A DNA stretch of 64,000 nucleotides, taken from Muribaculaceae bacterium. Its GTDB lineage: Bacteria > Bacteroidota > Bacteroidia > Bacteroidales > Muribaculaceae. Position numbers and translations under genes: made by a program. The stretch lies in the NCBI GenBank assembly GCA_016290325.1, contig JAEETL010000011.1:1-64000 (forward strand), given 5' to 3'. Position 1 is the stretch's first letter; each line of letters begins with the position of its first letter. Shown piece after piece: positions 17,220 through 25,378 of the stretch. A model generated the notes under the pieces. It was not told where the DNA came from, ran no database searches, and saw nothing but the letters and a program-made list of their open reading frames with translations.

Positions 17220-17963
17220 ATGAGTTTGAACTTTGAACGCAAAATTATAGATTTTTTCTCGATAAACAAGCAAATCTCGCATTTTTGCTTGATTTTTATG
17301 GTGTTTTGCACCTTTTCGGCCGCTTCTCAGTCCCGTCAGGCGCAATATTTGGATTACATTGAGCGCTACAAGCAGGTGGCGCTGGAGCAGGAACGCGAGT
17401 TTGGCGTGCCGGCGAGCATTACCCTAGCCCAGGGCATCCTGGAAAGCAGCGTGGGACAAAGCAAGATGGCCCGCGAGGCGAACAACCACTTTGGCATCAA
17501 GGCCTACCACTGGAGTGGCGAGGTGTATGGCGGTGATTCGCTCGGTACAGTGGGCTATCGCAAGTATGGTGCCCCCGAAGACTCGTTCCTTGACCATGCC
17601 AAGTTCCTCAAGGGGCCGCGCTACAGCGTGCTCTATGAACTCGACGTCACCGACTATCGCAGTTGGGCTCAGGGCCTACGCGACTGTGGCTATGCCGAGG
17701 ATGTCAATTATCCGTCAAAGCTCATCAGCATCATCGAGAAGTATGAGCTATATGCCCTGAATGGCGGCAAGCGCCTTGATGGCCGACCCACCGAGCAGGT
17801 CGAGGAGGAGAGCGAGGACACGGGCAGCTCGCGCTGGTATCACCGCAAGCGCCGCAACCGTACCAACCAGCAGGAAGCACTAGTGGAGCACAGCACCGAG
17901 CATCAGGAGTCGTTCACTCCGTTGCGCCAGGGGCGCGTTTCGGCCAGTGCTGATAATGACTAG
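17220..17963 (+). CDS. Secreted N-acetylmuramidase/glucosaminidase (FlgJ/LYZ2-type)
   Basis: A peptidoglycan hydrolase of 247 residues. The start ATG at 17220 gives an 18-residue n-region followed by a hydrophobic stretch (ISHFCLIFMVFCTFSAASQS), a probable signal peptide. The catalytic domain (~65-195) carries PASITLAQGILESSVGQS, with the likely catalytic Glu in ILESS, and NNHFGIKAYHW. The last ~45 residues are charged and low in complexity (Glu, Arg, Gln). It faces away from cdd with the two starts 9 nt apart. Substrate bond (muramidase or glucosaminidase) cannot be decided from the sequence. Confidence 0.85.
   Translation: MSLNFERKIIDFFSINKQISHFCLIFMVFCTFSAASQSRQAQYLDYIERYKQVALEQEREFGVPASITLAQGILESSVGQSKMAREANNHFGIKAYHWSGEVYGGDSLGTVGYRKYGAPEDSFLDHAKFLKGPRYSVLYELDVTDYRSWAQGLRDCGYAEDVNYPSKLISIIEKYELYALNGGKRLDGRPTEQVEEESEDTGSSRWYHRKRRNRTNQQEALVEHSTEHQESFTPLRQGRVSASADND
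17240..17247 (-). promoter_or_regulatory. -7 element TAATTTTG for cdd, inside the muramidase gene
   Basis: Minus-strand TAnnTTTG match 29 nt before the cdd ATG, lying within the first ten codons of the muramidase. A TTTG lies 23 nt further upstream, slightly beyond the usual distance. Confidence 0.5.
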
Positions 17964-17980
17964 TCCTTAGTTGGCTACCG

Positions 17981-18015
17981 CTAAGCGCTAAAGCCTAACT
18001 AGTCACTAGTTGGCG
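17981..18015. repeat. Imperfect 7-nt periodic tract after the muramidase gene
   Basis: Units CTAAGCG, CTAAAGC, CTAACTA, GTCACTA and GTTGGCG are in register 17 nt beyond the stop codon. Confidence 0.5.
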
Positions 18016-18033
18016 AAAAAGCAAAAATAATTC

Positions 18034-18064
18034 TTGTTTTTTCTCTCGGCTTGCACTATCTTTG
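18034..18064 (+). promoter_or_regulatory. Promoter TTGT-N19-TATCTTTG for kbl
   Basis: TATCTTTG at 18057-18064 with TTGT at 18034-18037; the kbl ATG is 53 nt downstream of the -7 element. Confidence 0.55.
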
Positions 18065-18117
18065 CGGGCAATTAGAATATACTATTAATGTCAAACCTTT
18101 TAATATAGATTTTTATC

Positions 18118-19308
18118 ATGTTCGGAAAATTCCAAGAACACCTCCAGAAGGAGCTTGCCGACATCCAGGCTGCCGGTTTGTACAAGAATGAACGCATCAT
18201 CACCACCCCGCAACGCGCCGACATCAAGGTGAAGCCCAACGACGAGGTGCTGAACTTCTGTGCCAACAACTATCTGGGTCTGAGCGACAACAGCCGCTTG
18301 ATCAAGGCCGCTAACGAGACCATGTCCCACCACGGCTATGGTATGTCATCGGTTCGCTTCATCTGCGGTACCAGCGATATCCACAAGGAACTTGAGGCAG
18401 CTATTGCCGACTATTTCCACACCGAGGACGCTATCCTTTACGGCTCATGCTTCGATGCCAACGGCGGTCTGTTCGAGGCCCTGTTGACCGAGGAGGACGC
18501 CATCATCAGCGACTCGCTGAACCACGCATCGATCATCGACGGCGTGCGCCTGTGCAAGGCTAAACGCTACCGCTATGCTAACGCCGACATGGGCGAGCTC
18601 GAGGAGTGCCTCAAGCAGGCCCAGGAGCAGCGCTTCCGCATCATCGCAACGGACGGCGTCTTCTCGATGGACGGCAACGTGGCTCCCATGGACAAGATCT
18701 GTGACCTGGCCGAGAAATATGATGCCATGGTCATGGTCGATGAGTCGCACTCGGCAGGTGTCGTTGGCCCGACCGGCCACGGTGTAGCCGAGCAGTACAA
18801 CATCTACGGCCGCATCGACGTCTTCACCGGCACGCTGGGCAAGGCCTTCGGCGGTGCTATGGGCGGTTTCACCACCGGTCGCAAGGAGATCATCGACATG
18901 CTGCGTCAGCGCTCACGTCCTTACCTGTTCAGCAACAGTATCGCTCCCGGCATCGTGGGTGCCAGCATCGAGATGTTCAAGATGCTCAAGGAGAGCAACG
19001 CCCTGCACGACAAGCTGGTGGACAACGTGAACTATTTCCGCGACAAGATGATCGCTGCCGGCTTCGACATCAAGCCCACCCAGAGCGCCATCTGCGCCGT
19101 GATGCTCTATGACGCCAAGCTGTCGCAGGACTTCGCTGCCGAACTGCAGAAGGAAGGCATCTACGTTACCGGTTTCTACTATCCCGTTGTTCCCAAGGGC
19201 CAGGCCCGCATCCGCGTGCAGGTATCGGCCGGTCACGAGCGTGAGCACCTCGACAAGTGCATCAACGCCTTCATCAAGATCGGCAAGCAGATGGGAATCA
19301 TCAAGTGA
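18118..19308 (+). CDS. kbl: Glycine C-acetyltransferase (2-amino-3-ketobutyrate CoA ligase)
   Basis: A PLP enzyme that interconverts 2-amino-3-oxobutyrate plus CoA with glycine plus acetyl-CoA in threonine breakdown. The N-terminal AGLYKNERIITTPQ is typical of Kbl rather than of serine palmitoyltransferase. The PLP Lys is in FTGTLGKAFGG, and MVDESHSAGVVG provides the cofactor Asp/His region. At 396 residues it is full length. It stands alone between a promoter and a terminator; no threonine dehydrogenase gene is adjacent. High use of C-ending codons suggests good expression. Confidence 0.95.
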   Translation: MFGKFQEHLQKELADIQAAGLYKNERIITTPQRADIKVKPNDEVLNFCANNYLGLSDNSRLIKAANETMSHHGYGMSSVRFICGTSDIHKELEAAIADYFHTEDAILYGSCFDANGGLFEALLTEEDAIISDSLNHASIIDGVRLCKAKRYRYANADMGELEECLKQAQEQRFRIIATDGVFSMDGNVAPMDKICDLAEKYDAMVMVDESHSAGVVGPTGHGVAEQYNIYGRIDVFTGTLGKAFGGAMGGFTTGRKEIIDMLRQRSRPYLFSNSIAPGIVGASIEMFKMLKESNALHDKLVDNVNYFRDKMIAAGFDIKPTQSAICAVMLYDAKLSQDFAAELQKEGIYVTGFYYPVVPKGQARIRVQVSAGHEREHLDKCINAFIKIGKQMGIIK

Positions 19309-19335
19309 GTTAATAGTGAATAGTGAATAGTTGCA
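19308..19335 (+). repeat. 7-nt periodic tract overlapping the kbl stop codon
   Basis: Units AGTTAAT, AGTGAAT, AGTGAAT and AGTTGCA begin at the last base of the TGA stop, giving stops in all three frames. Confidence 0.75.
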
Positions 19336-19360
19336 TCCGCCAACTAAGAACTGAAGGACT

Positions 19361-19439
19361 AAAACAACAATAAATACAATAATGACAATGTCATTTAGCA
19401 ACACTTAGCAAATTGTATTTGTTGTACTTATTGTTTTCC
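19361..19439. repeat. Inverted repeat of 9-nt ACAATAAAT-type units without a gene
   Basis: The right arm (19412-19439) is, reversed, identical at 27 of 28 positions to the repeat at 34715-34742 next to the GxxExxY gene. The left arm (19361-19380) is an imperfect partner. Between them is a small palindrome (AATGAC-AAT-GTCATT, 19381-19395) and no reading frame. Confidence 0.65.
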
Positions 19440-19493
19440 TTTTTGAAATAAGAGACTAACAATCTTTTTTCACCCAGAGAAAAAACCTCATGT

Positions 19494-19532
19494 TGACGGT
19501 CGCTGGTGGATACACCAGCGACCGTCACTTTT
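19494..19532. terminator. Perfect 15-bp terminator hairpin between convergent genes
   Basis: TGACGGTCGCTGGTG pairs with CACCAGCGACCGTCA around GATA and is followed by CTTTTC. It separates kbl from the TonB-receptor gene. Confidence 0.85.
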
Positions 19533-19567
19533 CTGACCTATAGGTCTAAATAGATTACAAATATAAA

Positions 19568-22153
19568 CTAGAAACTGCCTGTATCAGAGTCCTTATTTCG
19601 GAGTTTACGATCTATCTTAATATTCTTTCCTGTAGAGAAATCGTAACTGAAACCGAGAACAAACATCGACTTATTGTCGTCAATCCAAGTTTTATATGTA
19701 TTTTGCAGAATGCTGGTCGGCATGCTGTAGCCTGAATAACGGGAGCAGGTGAAGAGCCAATAGTCAGTGGCAAAGATTCGCAAATTCTTCTTCTGCCAGT
19801 AAACCTGCAAGTGCGACTGGTTTTCCCCATCATCCAATGTAGAGCCGTTGAGGCGTTTTGAAACTATGCTCCCTACATAGGAGGCTCCCCAGTTACCCTT
19901 CCGGAACTGAACGGCATAGTAGAGCGGTGCCCACGTGTGATGGTAGTGCCCGATAATGGGGCTGCTGACGGTCTGATGAGACACATAACCTTGCAAAGTC
20001 AACGTCAGAATCTGACTCTTAAAGGGGCTAATGACCAGCAGGTATGACCCTCCCAGCTCACTGCTATAGTTGGCATTTTCGTTCGTGCCCACTATATATT
20101 GCTGGCCGTTAATCTCTTGCTGCGTGTAGTAGCGGTTAATAGGAGAATCGGAATATGAATAGTATAGTCCAACATGGGTCTGTAGCCAGCCGAGGTTCCA
20201 TTTGTGGATAAGTTCCGACCGATAAGTGTTATAACTCTTCAGATACGGGTTGCCAATGCTCAGCACTCCAGGAATGACGAGGCTGGCATTGTTGCTGAGT
20301 TGTGAGATGAGTGGTGTATAGGATTTTGACGAGGTAACCCACTGAAGGCTCATCGTCTTCGATAGATTAGTACTCAGGATGAGCTCTGGTGTGAAGAGCC
20401 AGTGGGAGTCGCGGGCATCGGTGTTGTCCTGTGTCACCTGTGTCGCCCCAGCCCCGATACGGTACATCAGTTTTCCAAGATTGCCACTATACTCGGCATA
20501 CATGTAATGCTGATAGCTGGCTGAAGAGTACTCATAGTCCTTATAGTCGGAGAGCACATTACTGATGGTGGCGTTCGAGCGTCCGAACGATCCGCGATAG
20601 CCCAAGCTTAGGTTGCTCTTTTCCCATTTCTTCGTATAAGCCAATTCACCAATAAATGAGTACTTGTTGTTCTGCTGCTCTTGGTTGTCTGCCAGCCATA
20701 CCTCACCATCGCTGACAGCAACCTCCTCAGCCCAGTTCTTGCTGCTGTTGTGATAATAGGTACCCACAAGGTCGATCGAAAGTTCCTGATTCTTAGGCAG
20801 CGTTTTCTGGACATACACATTTAGGTCTGGACCGAATGTGCTCATACGGCTTCCAAATTCACCTTTTCCTGCAATAGAAGTGTTAAGTGTTGATGTGTTT
20901 TGGATATCACTCTGCCCATCGCTATGACTATGATTGAAATGAGGTGTTGCCACAATCTGCACTACTATGTTGTCTTGTTTGTTGTAGGTGTATTTAATGA
21001 CGGGATCGTTCCAGGTATAGCCGAATTTGTCATGGGCTTTTTTTTGATAGTTGTAATGAACAGGATACGCTGGTGCAGTTTCGTTGGTAAGGTACCTTTG
21101 CAGTGTATAGTCGTAAGTCTGTTCGTAAAAACGTTTCGTATAGTCGCGCAAGCTAAACGAATAAGAGAGTGAAAGCTGATGGTTGCCTGAAGTCAGGTTC
21201 AGGTAGGCCTCATCGTCTGTGAAGCCTGTCGTGAAGGCTGTCCTTGCTTCGATGCCTGCGTTGATGCCAGTTTCCATCCGCTTGGTAATCACGTTGATGA
21301 GTGTTCCGGCATCGGCATAGCGGGCAGGAGGAATGTTGTAGTATTCTACCCTTGAGATCTTGTCTGCAGGAATGCCTTTTAAGTCAATGTCTGAAGCTGC
21401 TACGCCATTGATCAGTATTTTCACGCTGCCGCCGTCCATTCGCTGAATCTTATTGCTCACCGGATCGATTTTCAGGTCTTCAACATGCTCCAGCAGGTCA
21501 CGGACATCGCGGGCTTGCCTTATTTGCTCAATAGTGAAGGTATGGACCGACTTATCCACATAGTTCATGATACGGTTACCCTCTACTGTCACACCGTTGA
21601 TGATATACTCAGCAGGCCGCATCTGAATAGTGCCCATATCACCTGCCACGCAATTACGATAGTAGGTGCGATAGCCGACAAAACTGCACTTCACGATGAC
21701 GCGTTTGGCCTCAGTAGGAATCACGAAGCGGCCGCCCTCATTGCTGACGCCTCCTGTGAGCAGCGTTGAGTCGGCAGGATTAAGAAGAGTAATGGTTGCA
21801 TATGCCATGGGTTGGCCTTGTTCGTCGACGATGGTGCCCTTGTAGCGCGTGGAGGCCTTCTGCGGGCACTCGACGGCGATTTCCTTGCCCTGCACAGTCA
21901 TCTTGATGGGATAGAAACCGATCATCTGCTGGATGGCATCGGGCACCGACTTGTTCTTGACCGACGTCGTCACCCTGAAGTCCTCCAACTCATTATAGAG
22001 AAAACTGATGTTGTATTCACTGCTTTGCTCGTTGAGCCACCTTAACGCCTCGCTCATCGATACGTCATTGAACAACCGCGTCACCCGCTGCCCAAAGGCA
22101 GCCGTGGCGATGCAAAGGCACGCCACGAGAAAAATCATGCGCCTTGCCATCAT
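19568..22153 (-). CDS. Outer-membrane TonB-dependent receptor-type protein with STN domain
   Basis: 861 residues: signal peptide (to ~A19), a secretin/TonB short N-terminal (STN) domain (~24-96), a carboxypeptidase-regulatory-like domain (~103-183, YKGTIVDEQGQPMAYATITL), a plug (~200-300, GGSVKILINGV) and a beta-barrel ending in ...YDFSTGKNIKI plus a short tail. The STN domain is the part that signals to an anti-sigma factor. It is the third gene of a sigma/anti-sigma/receptor operon and overlaps the anti-sigma gene by 4 nt. No SusD partner is present, so it is unlike the starch SusC. The transported or sensed ligand is unknown; classification as a pure barrel (OMP_b-brl_3 type) is possible. 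Confidence 0.85.
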   Translation of the reverse strand: MMARRMIFLVACLCIATAAFGQRVTRLFNDVSMSEALRWLNEQSSEYNISFLYNELEDFRVTTSVKNKSVPDAIQQMIGFYPIKMTVQGKEIAVECPQKASTRYKGTIVDEQGQPMAYATITLLNPADSTLLTGGVSNEGGRFVIPTEAKRVIVKCSFVGYRTYYRNCVAGDMGTIQMRPAEYIINGVTVEGNRIMNYVDKSVHTFTIEQIRQARDVRDLLEHVEDLKIDPVSNKIQRMDGGSVKILINGVAASDIDLKGIPADKISRVEYYNIPPARYADAGTLINVITKRMETGINAGIEARTAFTTGFTDDEAYLNLTSGNHQLSLSYSFSLRDYTKRFYEQTYDYTLQRYLTNETAPAYPVHYNYQKKAHDKFGYTWNDPVIKYTYNKQDNIVVQIVATPHFNHSHSDGQSDIQNTSTLNTSIAGKGEFGSRMSTFGPDLNVYVQKTLPKNQELSIDLVGTYYHNSSKNWAEEVAVSDGEVWLADNQEQQNNKYSFIGELAYTKKWEKSNLSLGYRGSFGRSNATISNVLSDYKDYEYSSASYQHYMYAEYSGNLGKLMYRIGAGATQVTQDNTDARDSHWLFTPELILSTNLSKTMSLQWVTSSKSYTPLISQLSNNASLVIPGVLSIGNPYLKSYNTYRSELIHKWNLGWLQTHVGLYYSYSDSPINRYYTQQEINGQQYIVGTNENANYSSELGGSYLLVISPFKSQILTLTLQGYVSHQTVSSPIIGHYHHTWAPLYYAVQFRKGNWGASYVGSIVSKRLNGSTLDDGENQSHLQVYWQKKNLRIFATDYWLFTCSRYSGYSMPTSILQNTYKTWIDDNKSMFVLGFSYDFSTGKNIKIDRKLRNKDSDTGSF

Positions 22154-22773
22154 TCCACCACGATTGTATTGCCTTCTTTACTGATATTCACACTCTCGAA
22201 CAGGTTGAGGCGCTCCAGCACCGCATCCAAGGCCTCATCGGGCTGCCACACGAAGTAGAAGCGCAGCGCGCGGGCGTCCTCGTTGCGGAACTCGACCTGC
22301 ATGCTATAGTGGGGCGCAATCTTTTCCAGCATCTGGTCAAGGGGAAGATTGTCAAAGACAATCGGCTCCACGGCCACGGTTGCGGAGTCGGCCACGCCAA
22401 GGCGAGGCCCTACGGATGCTTCGGTTTGGGACGTTGTAGCGACTTTCTCGGTCGTTTCTATGGATTTCTCATTGGTGCTGTGGCGCACGGCATGGATGGC
22501 GGCATAGGTAAAGGCCGAGAGCATGAGCACGCCGGCAATCATCGCGGCAACCTTGAGCCAGCGGCGGTTGTTCACCGGGGCGAAATGTTGTTGCTCAAAG
22601 CGTTGCCACTCGCCATCGACATCGGGCTCGGGAATGTCGGTCATCGCGCGCTTGGCGGTGGCCAGTTGCTCCAGCATCTCGTCGTCGAGCATTGCGGCCA
22701 ACTGCTCGTCGGTGTAATTCTCGGGGTGCTCGTGCATTTCGAGCAAGAGACGGATTTTATCGTTCTGTTCCAT
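22150..22773 (-). CDS. Short anti-sigma factor with DUF4974 domain (FecR-like)
   Basis: 207 residues: a cytoplasmic part (~1-72) with acidic helices, one membrane segment (~74-96, VAAMIAGVLMLSAFTYAAIH), a short linker and a C-terminal DUF4974 domain (~138-207, VFDNLPLDQMLEKIAPHYSM). FecR-type anti-sigma factors of Bacteroidetes are usually ~300-350 residues with a FecR beta-helical domain between the membrane segment and DUF4974; here that domain is missing. The ORF lies 5 nt after the sigma gene and overlaps the receptor by 4 nt, so all three are coupled. Confidence 0.85.
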   Translation of the reverse strand: MEQNDKIRLLLEMHEHPENYTDEQLAAMLDDEMLEQLATAKRAMTDIPEPDVDGEWQRFEQQHFAPVNNRRWLKVAAMIAGVLMLSAFTYAAIHAVRHSTNEKSIETTEKVATTSQTEASVGPRLGVADSATVAVEPIVFDNLPLDQMLEKIAPHYSMQVEFRNEDARALRFYFVWQPDEALDAVLERLNLFESVNISKEGNTIVVE

Positions 22774-22778
22774 AACGT

Positions 22779-23267
22779 CTATTGTTTTGAATTGTTGAAA
22801 TAGGCATTGATTTTCTCCAATGACTGTGACAAGTGGTGATGGACTGTCGTGCGGCTCACACCCACGGCTTCTGCGACCTGCTGACAGGTCATGTCCTGCA
22901 GGTAGCGCAAAGTAAAAATGCGGCGCGACAGCGGTGGCAAGTGGTTGTCGATGTAATCACGCAATTCGGCAAGCATCATCGTGTCGTCGGGGCCATTGGC
23001 TAGCGGTTCGGCATTTGTTGAAAAGAGCCTGATGAATCGTTCCCGCATGTGCTTGTGACGGATCACGTTGATACAACTGTTGCGCACGCACGTCAGCAGG
23101 AAACCCTGAGCATTGTCGCTGCGAATGGTCATGCCGCCGAGCAGAGAGGCGAAAACGTCGCTCACGACATCGCGCGCCTCGTCGGCATCGTAGAGCAACG
23201 ACACCGCCAGGCGGAACATCGCCGTGTAATGCGTTCTGAACAGTATTTCCAATTCACTTTTTGTCAT
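22779..23267 (-). CDS. ECF-type RNA polymerase sigma factor
   Basis: 162 residues with sigma region 2 (~10-75, LAVSLLYDADEARDVVSDVF) and region 4 (~105-158, LPPLSRRIFTLRYLQDMTCQ followed by VAEAVGVSRTTVHHHL). It belongs to the Bacteroidetes ECF sigma-70 family that drives TonB-receptor operons. It leads an operon with the anti-sigma and receptor genes, and probably autoactivates it. The upstream 80 nt contain AAACGTCTATCA on the minus strand, which may be part of an ECF promoter, but this is a guess. Confidence 0.92.
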   Translation of the reverse strand: MTKSELEILFRTHYTAMFRLAVSLLYDADEARDVVSDVFASLLGGMTIRSDNAQGFLLTCVRNSCINVIRHKHMRERFIRLFSTNAEPLANGPDDTMMLAELRDYIDNHLPPLSRRIFTLRYLQDMTCQQVAEAVGVSRTTVHHHLSQSLEKINAYFNNSKQ

Positions 23268-23339
23268 AGTCTTGGGTCAATTACACTTGATAGACGTTTC
23301 AGACCAAGGAAATGTAAACCCGTTTTCTTTATTTTTCAA

Positions 23340-23384
23340 CATAAAAAAAGCGGCTGCGGGTAGCACAATCCACCCGCGGCCGCT
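23340..23384 (-). terminator. Terminator after the CotH-like gene pair
   Basis: AGCGGC-T-GCGGGT pairs with ACCCGC-G-GCCGCT. On the minus strand the hairpin is followed by seven T. It isolates the sigma operon from the CotH-like genes. Confidence 0.8.
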
Positions 23385-23408
23385 ATGGTTATGCATAGGT
23401 CTTAGAGG

Positions 23409-25343
23409 TTATTGAAGCGGTGCGATGGAGGCAGCCTTGACGGTAAAGAAGTTGTTACCGTCGGATTTTAACAGGTTATACTCGCTGTGGTTGCCCCAAG
23501 AGGCAGGCTTGTCCTCGATGGAGGTGTCCTCGCCCGTGTCGTTGTCGATATAGGGGGCAATCTTACGGTGCCAGGCGCGGATGCGCGCTTGTGCCGCTTG
23601 ACGATCCATCATGGCGTTACCAGTGGTGACCAGGAACTTAAGGTGCTTGATGTAGATGGCCTTGAAATCGTCAAAAGCAAGAATTCTGGAGATGAGCCTG
23701 TTGCTGCTTACGCCCCAGTTGAGGGGATCCTGACGCCCGGCGTCACTCTGGTTGCCGCAGCGCAGTGTCGTGCCCAGCGTGTTGTCGTAGTCGAATGGGA
23801 TGAGGAAGAACTTGTAGTCGTGCAAGTCCTTGCTGTTGAAATACAGGTAGTAGTTGTTAGCGTTATTCCAGTAATCATCCCACATGCCGACAGCGACGTT
23901 TACAGCATAGGTCTTGAGCAATAAATCGATGTCGGTAACCTGTTGAATCCAGGTGTAGAATTTGCTGTCGCTCAAGCCGTTGATCATGTTCATGAAGTTC
24001 TGAAGCTGCAACTTGGCCGTGTCAAATTCCTCGACCTGGGTCTGGAGCGTGTAGGCATGGCGGTCATCGCTATCGTCGTCATACCAGATATCGCCGTTAG
24101 GATTGTTGAGACCTGCGGCTGAGTTGCGGCATTTCCACAGGAAGCCGTTGTTGGAGCCGAAACGGGTCTTACGGTCCTTGAGGTAGCGCTTGTCGATGGG
24201 CTCCATCATCTCATAGACACCAAAATAGGCTTCCTGGCTATCGCCTTCGACATGGATCCACAGGCGGCAGTAATTATCTCGGACAGCCGTCCATACGCCA
24301 GCCCTGCGGAACAGCTCAAAGCAGAACATCTCGCGCACGTACATCGGATCATCCTTGAACCACTTGAGGTACAGTTTGCGCACGCCTTGAATGGTGTGGG
24401 CGTCATCCTCTTCATACTTGTACAGGTTGATGCCAAAGTGGGCATGGTGCCAGTCGGTGTTTCCCGCTTGATGCATCTCGCCTTTCCGTCCCTCGGGGCG
24501 TCGGCGCGATGTGTTGCCCTTGATGCGGATGCCGATATTGTCGATGACCGATGTCTCACCATCCTTGACAAAGGTGATAGCGCCCGTGATATACTGAGTG
24601 GTATAGATGTTGTCGTCATAAAGCGACAGCAGCCTGTTCCATTCGCTTAGGCTGACCTCCAGATGAATCTCGGGCAAAGCCTCGTCATCCCATACATAGT
24701 CATAACCTTCCTTGACATGCTCGGGGAACTGGCCGTTAAGGAGGTAGTCGATGAGCGTGCTTACATCCGCGATGTTGACTTCGCCGTCAAAGTTGACATC
24801 TGCGCGCTTGCGTGTATCATAGTTTGCCCAACTGCCCAAAATGATGTCGATGATGTCATTGAGGTCTGAGATGTTGATTTCGCCATCACCGTTGACATCG
24901 CCTATCTGTAAGGTCGAGGGGTCGGGCAGGGGCGGTTCCACATACTCCTGGATGTTGAAGGTGAGGTTGTTCAGGTTGAAGGTGAACTTGTAGGAGCCAT
25001 CGCCAGTGAACTTGTAGGAATGGTTGTTGTTGCTCTTGCGTGTCGAGTAATAGGCATTCAAAACGACGGTCATGGTGCCGTTCCCGCTTGGACCGTAACG
25101 ATAATTGGCGTTAAAGTCGGTCCAGTCGCTCGTGAGCCCGTCGGCAAAGACGAACCACACCGTGCCGTTGATATAGGTCGTGTAGGTGTAAACCCCATTA
25201 CCGTTATCGGCCATCTCGACACCGGCTGCGGGATTCCAGTTGCCAAAGGGGTCATTGCCCACGATATAGATTGACGCCTGTGCTGGCAACGTAGCCAGCA
25301 CTGACGTCATGAGCATCAATATGAGATGAAAACACTTCTTCAT
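23409..25343 (-). CDS. Secreted protein: starch-binding-like module, dockerin repeats, CotH kinase domain
   Basis: 644 residues: signal peptide (to ~A23); a beta module (~24-133, IYIVGNDPFGNWNPAAGVEM) almost the same as the first module of the starch-locus protein at 44313; two dockerin repeats (~147-203, GDVNGDGEINISD, ADVNFDGEVNIAD); and a CotH-family domain (~215-600) with the metal-binding-type motif FFLIPFDYDNTLG. CotH proteins of Bacillus are atypical kinases that phosphorylate coat proteins. The Bacteroidales homologues are secreted and their substrates are unknown. The second CotH paralogue lies 35 nt upstream, so the two probably form one operon. Confidence 0.85.
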   Translation of the reverse strand: MKKCFHLILMLMTSVLATLPAQASIYIVGNDPFGNWNPAAGVEMADNGNGVYTYTTYINGTVWFVFADGLTSDWTDFNANYRYGPSGNGTMTVVLNAYYSTRKSNNNHSYKFTGDGSYKFTFNLNNLTFNIQEYVEPPLPDPSTLQIGDVNGDGEINISDLNDIIDIILGSWANYDTRKRADVNFDGEVNIADVSTLIDYLLNGQFPEHVKEGYDYVWDDEALPEIHLEVSLSEWNRLLSLYDDNIYTTQYITGAITFVKDGETSVIDNIGIRIKGNTSRRRPEGRKGEMHQAGNTDWHHAHFGINLYKYEEDDAHTIQGVRKLYLKWFKDDPMYVREMFCFELFRRAGVWTAVRDNYCRLWIHVEGDSQEAYFGVYEMMEPIDKRYLKDRKTRFGSNNGFLWKCRNSAAGLNNPNGDIWYDDDSDDRHAYTLQTQVEEFDTAKLQLQNFMNMINGLSDSKFYTWIQQVTDIDLLLKTYAVNVAVGMWDDYWNNANNYYLYFNSKDLHDYKFFLIPFDYDNTLGTTLRCGNQSDAGRQDPLNWGVSSNRLISRILAFDDFKAIYIKHLKFLVTTGNAMMDRQAAQARIRAWHRKIAPYIDNDTGEDTSIEDKPASWGNHSEYNLLKSDGNNFFTVKAASIAPLQ

Positions 25344-25378
25344 TCTTATGAATTATGGTTATGGTGCATGATGGGATA

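Noticed and set aside
17211-17345. N-terminal extension of cytidine deaminase
   Set aside because: The frame is open but runs antisense through the muramidase start, has no family similarity, and a -7 element lies inside it.
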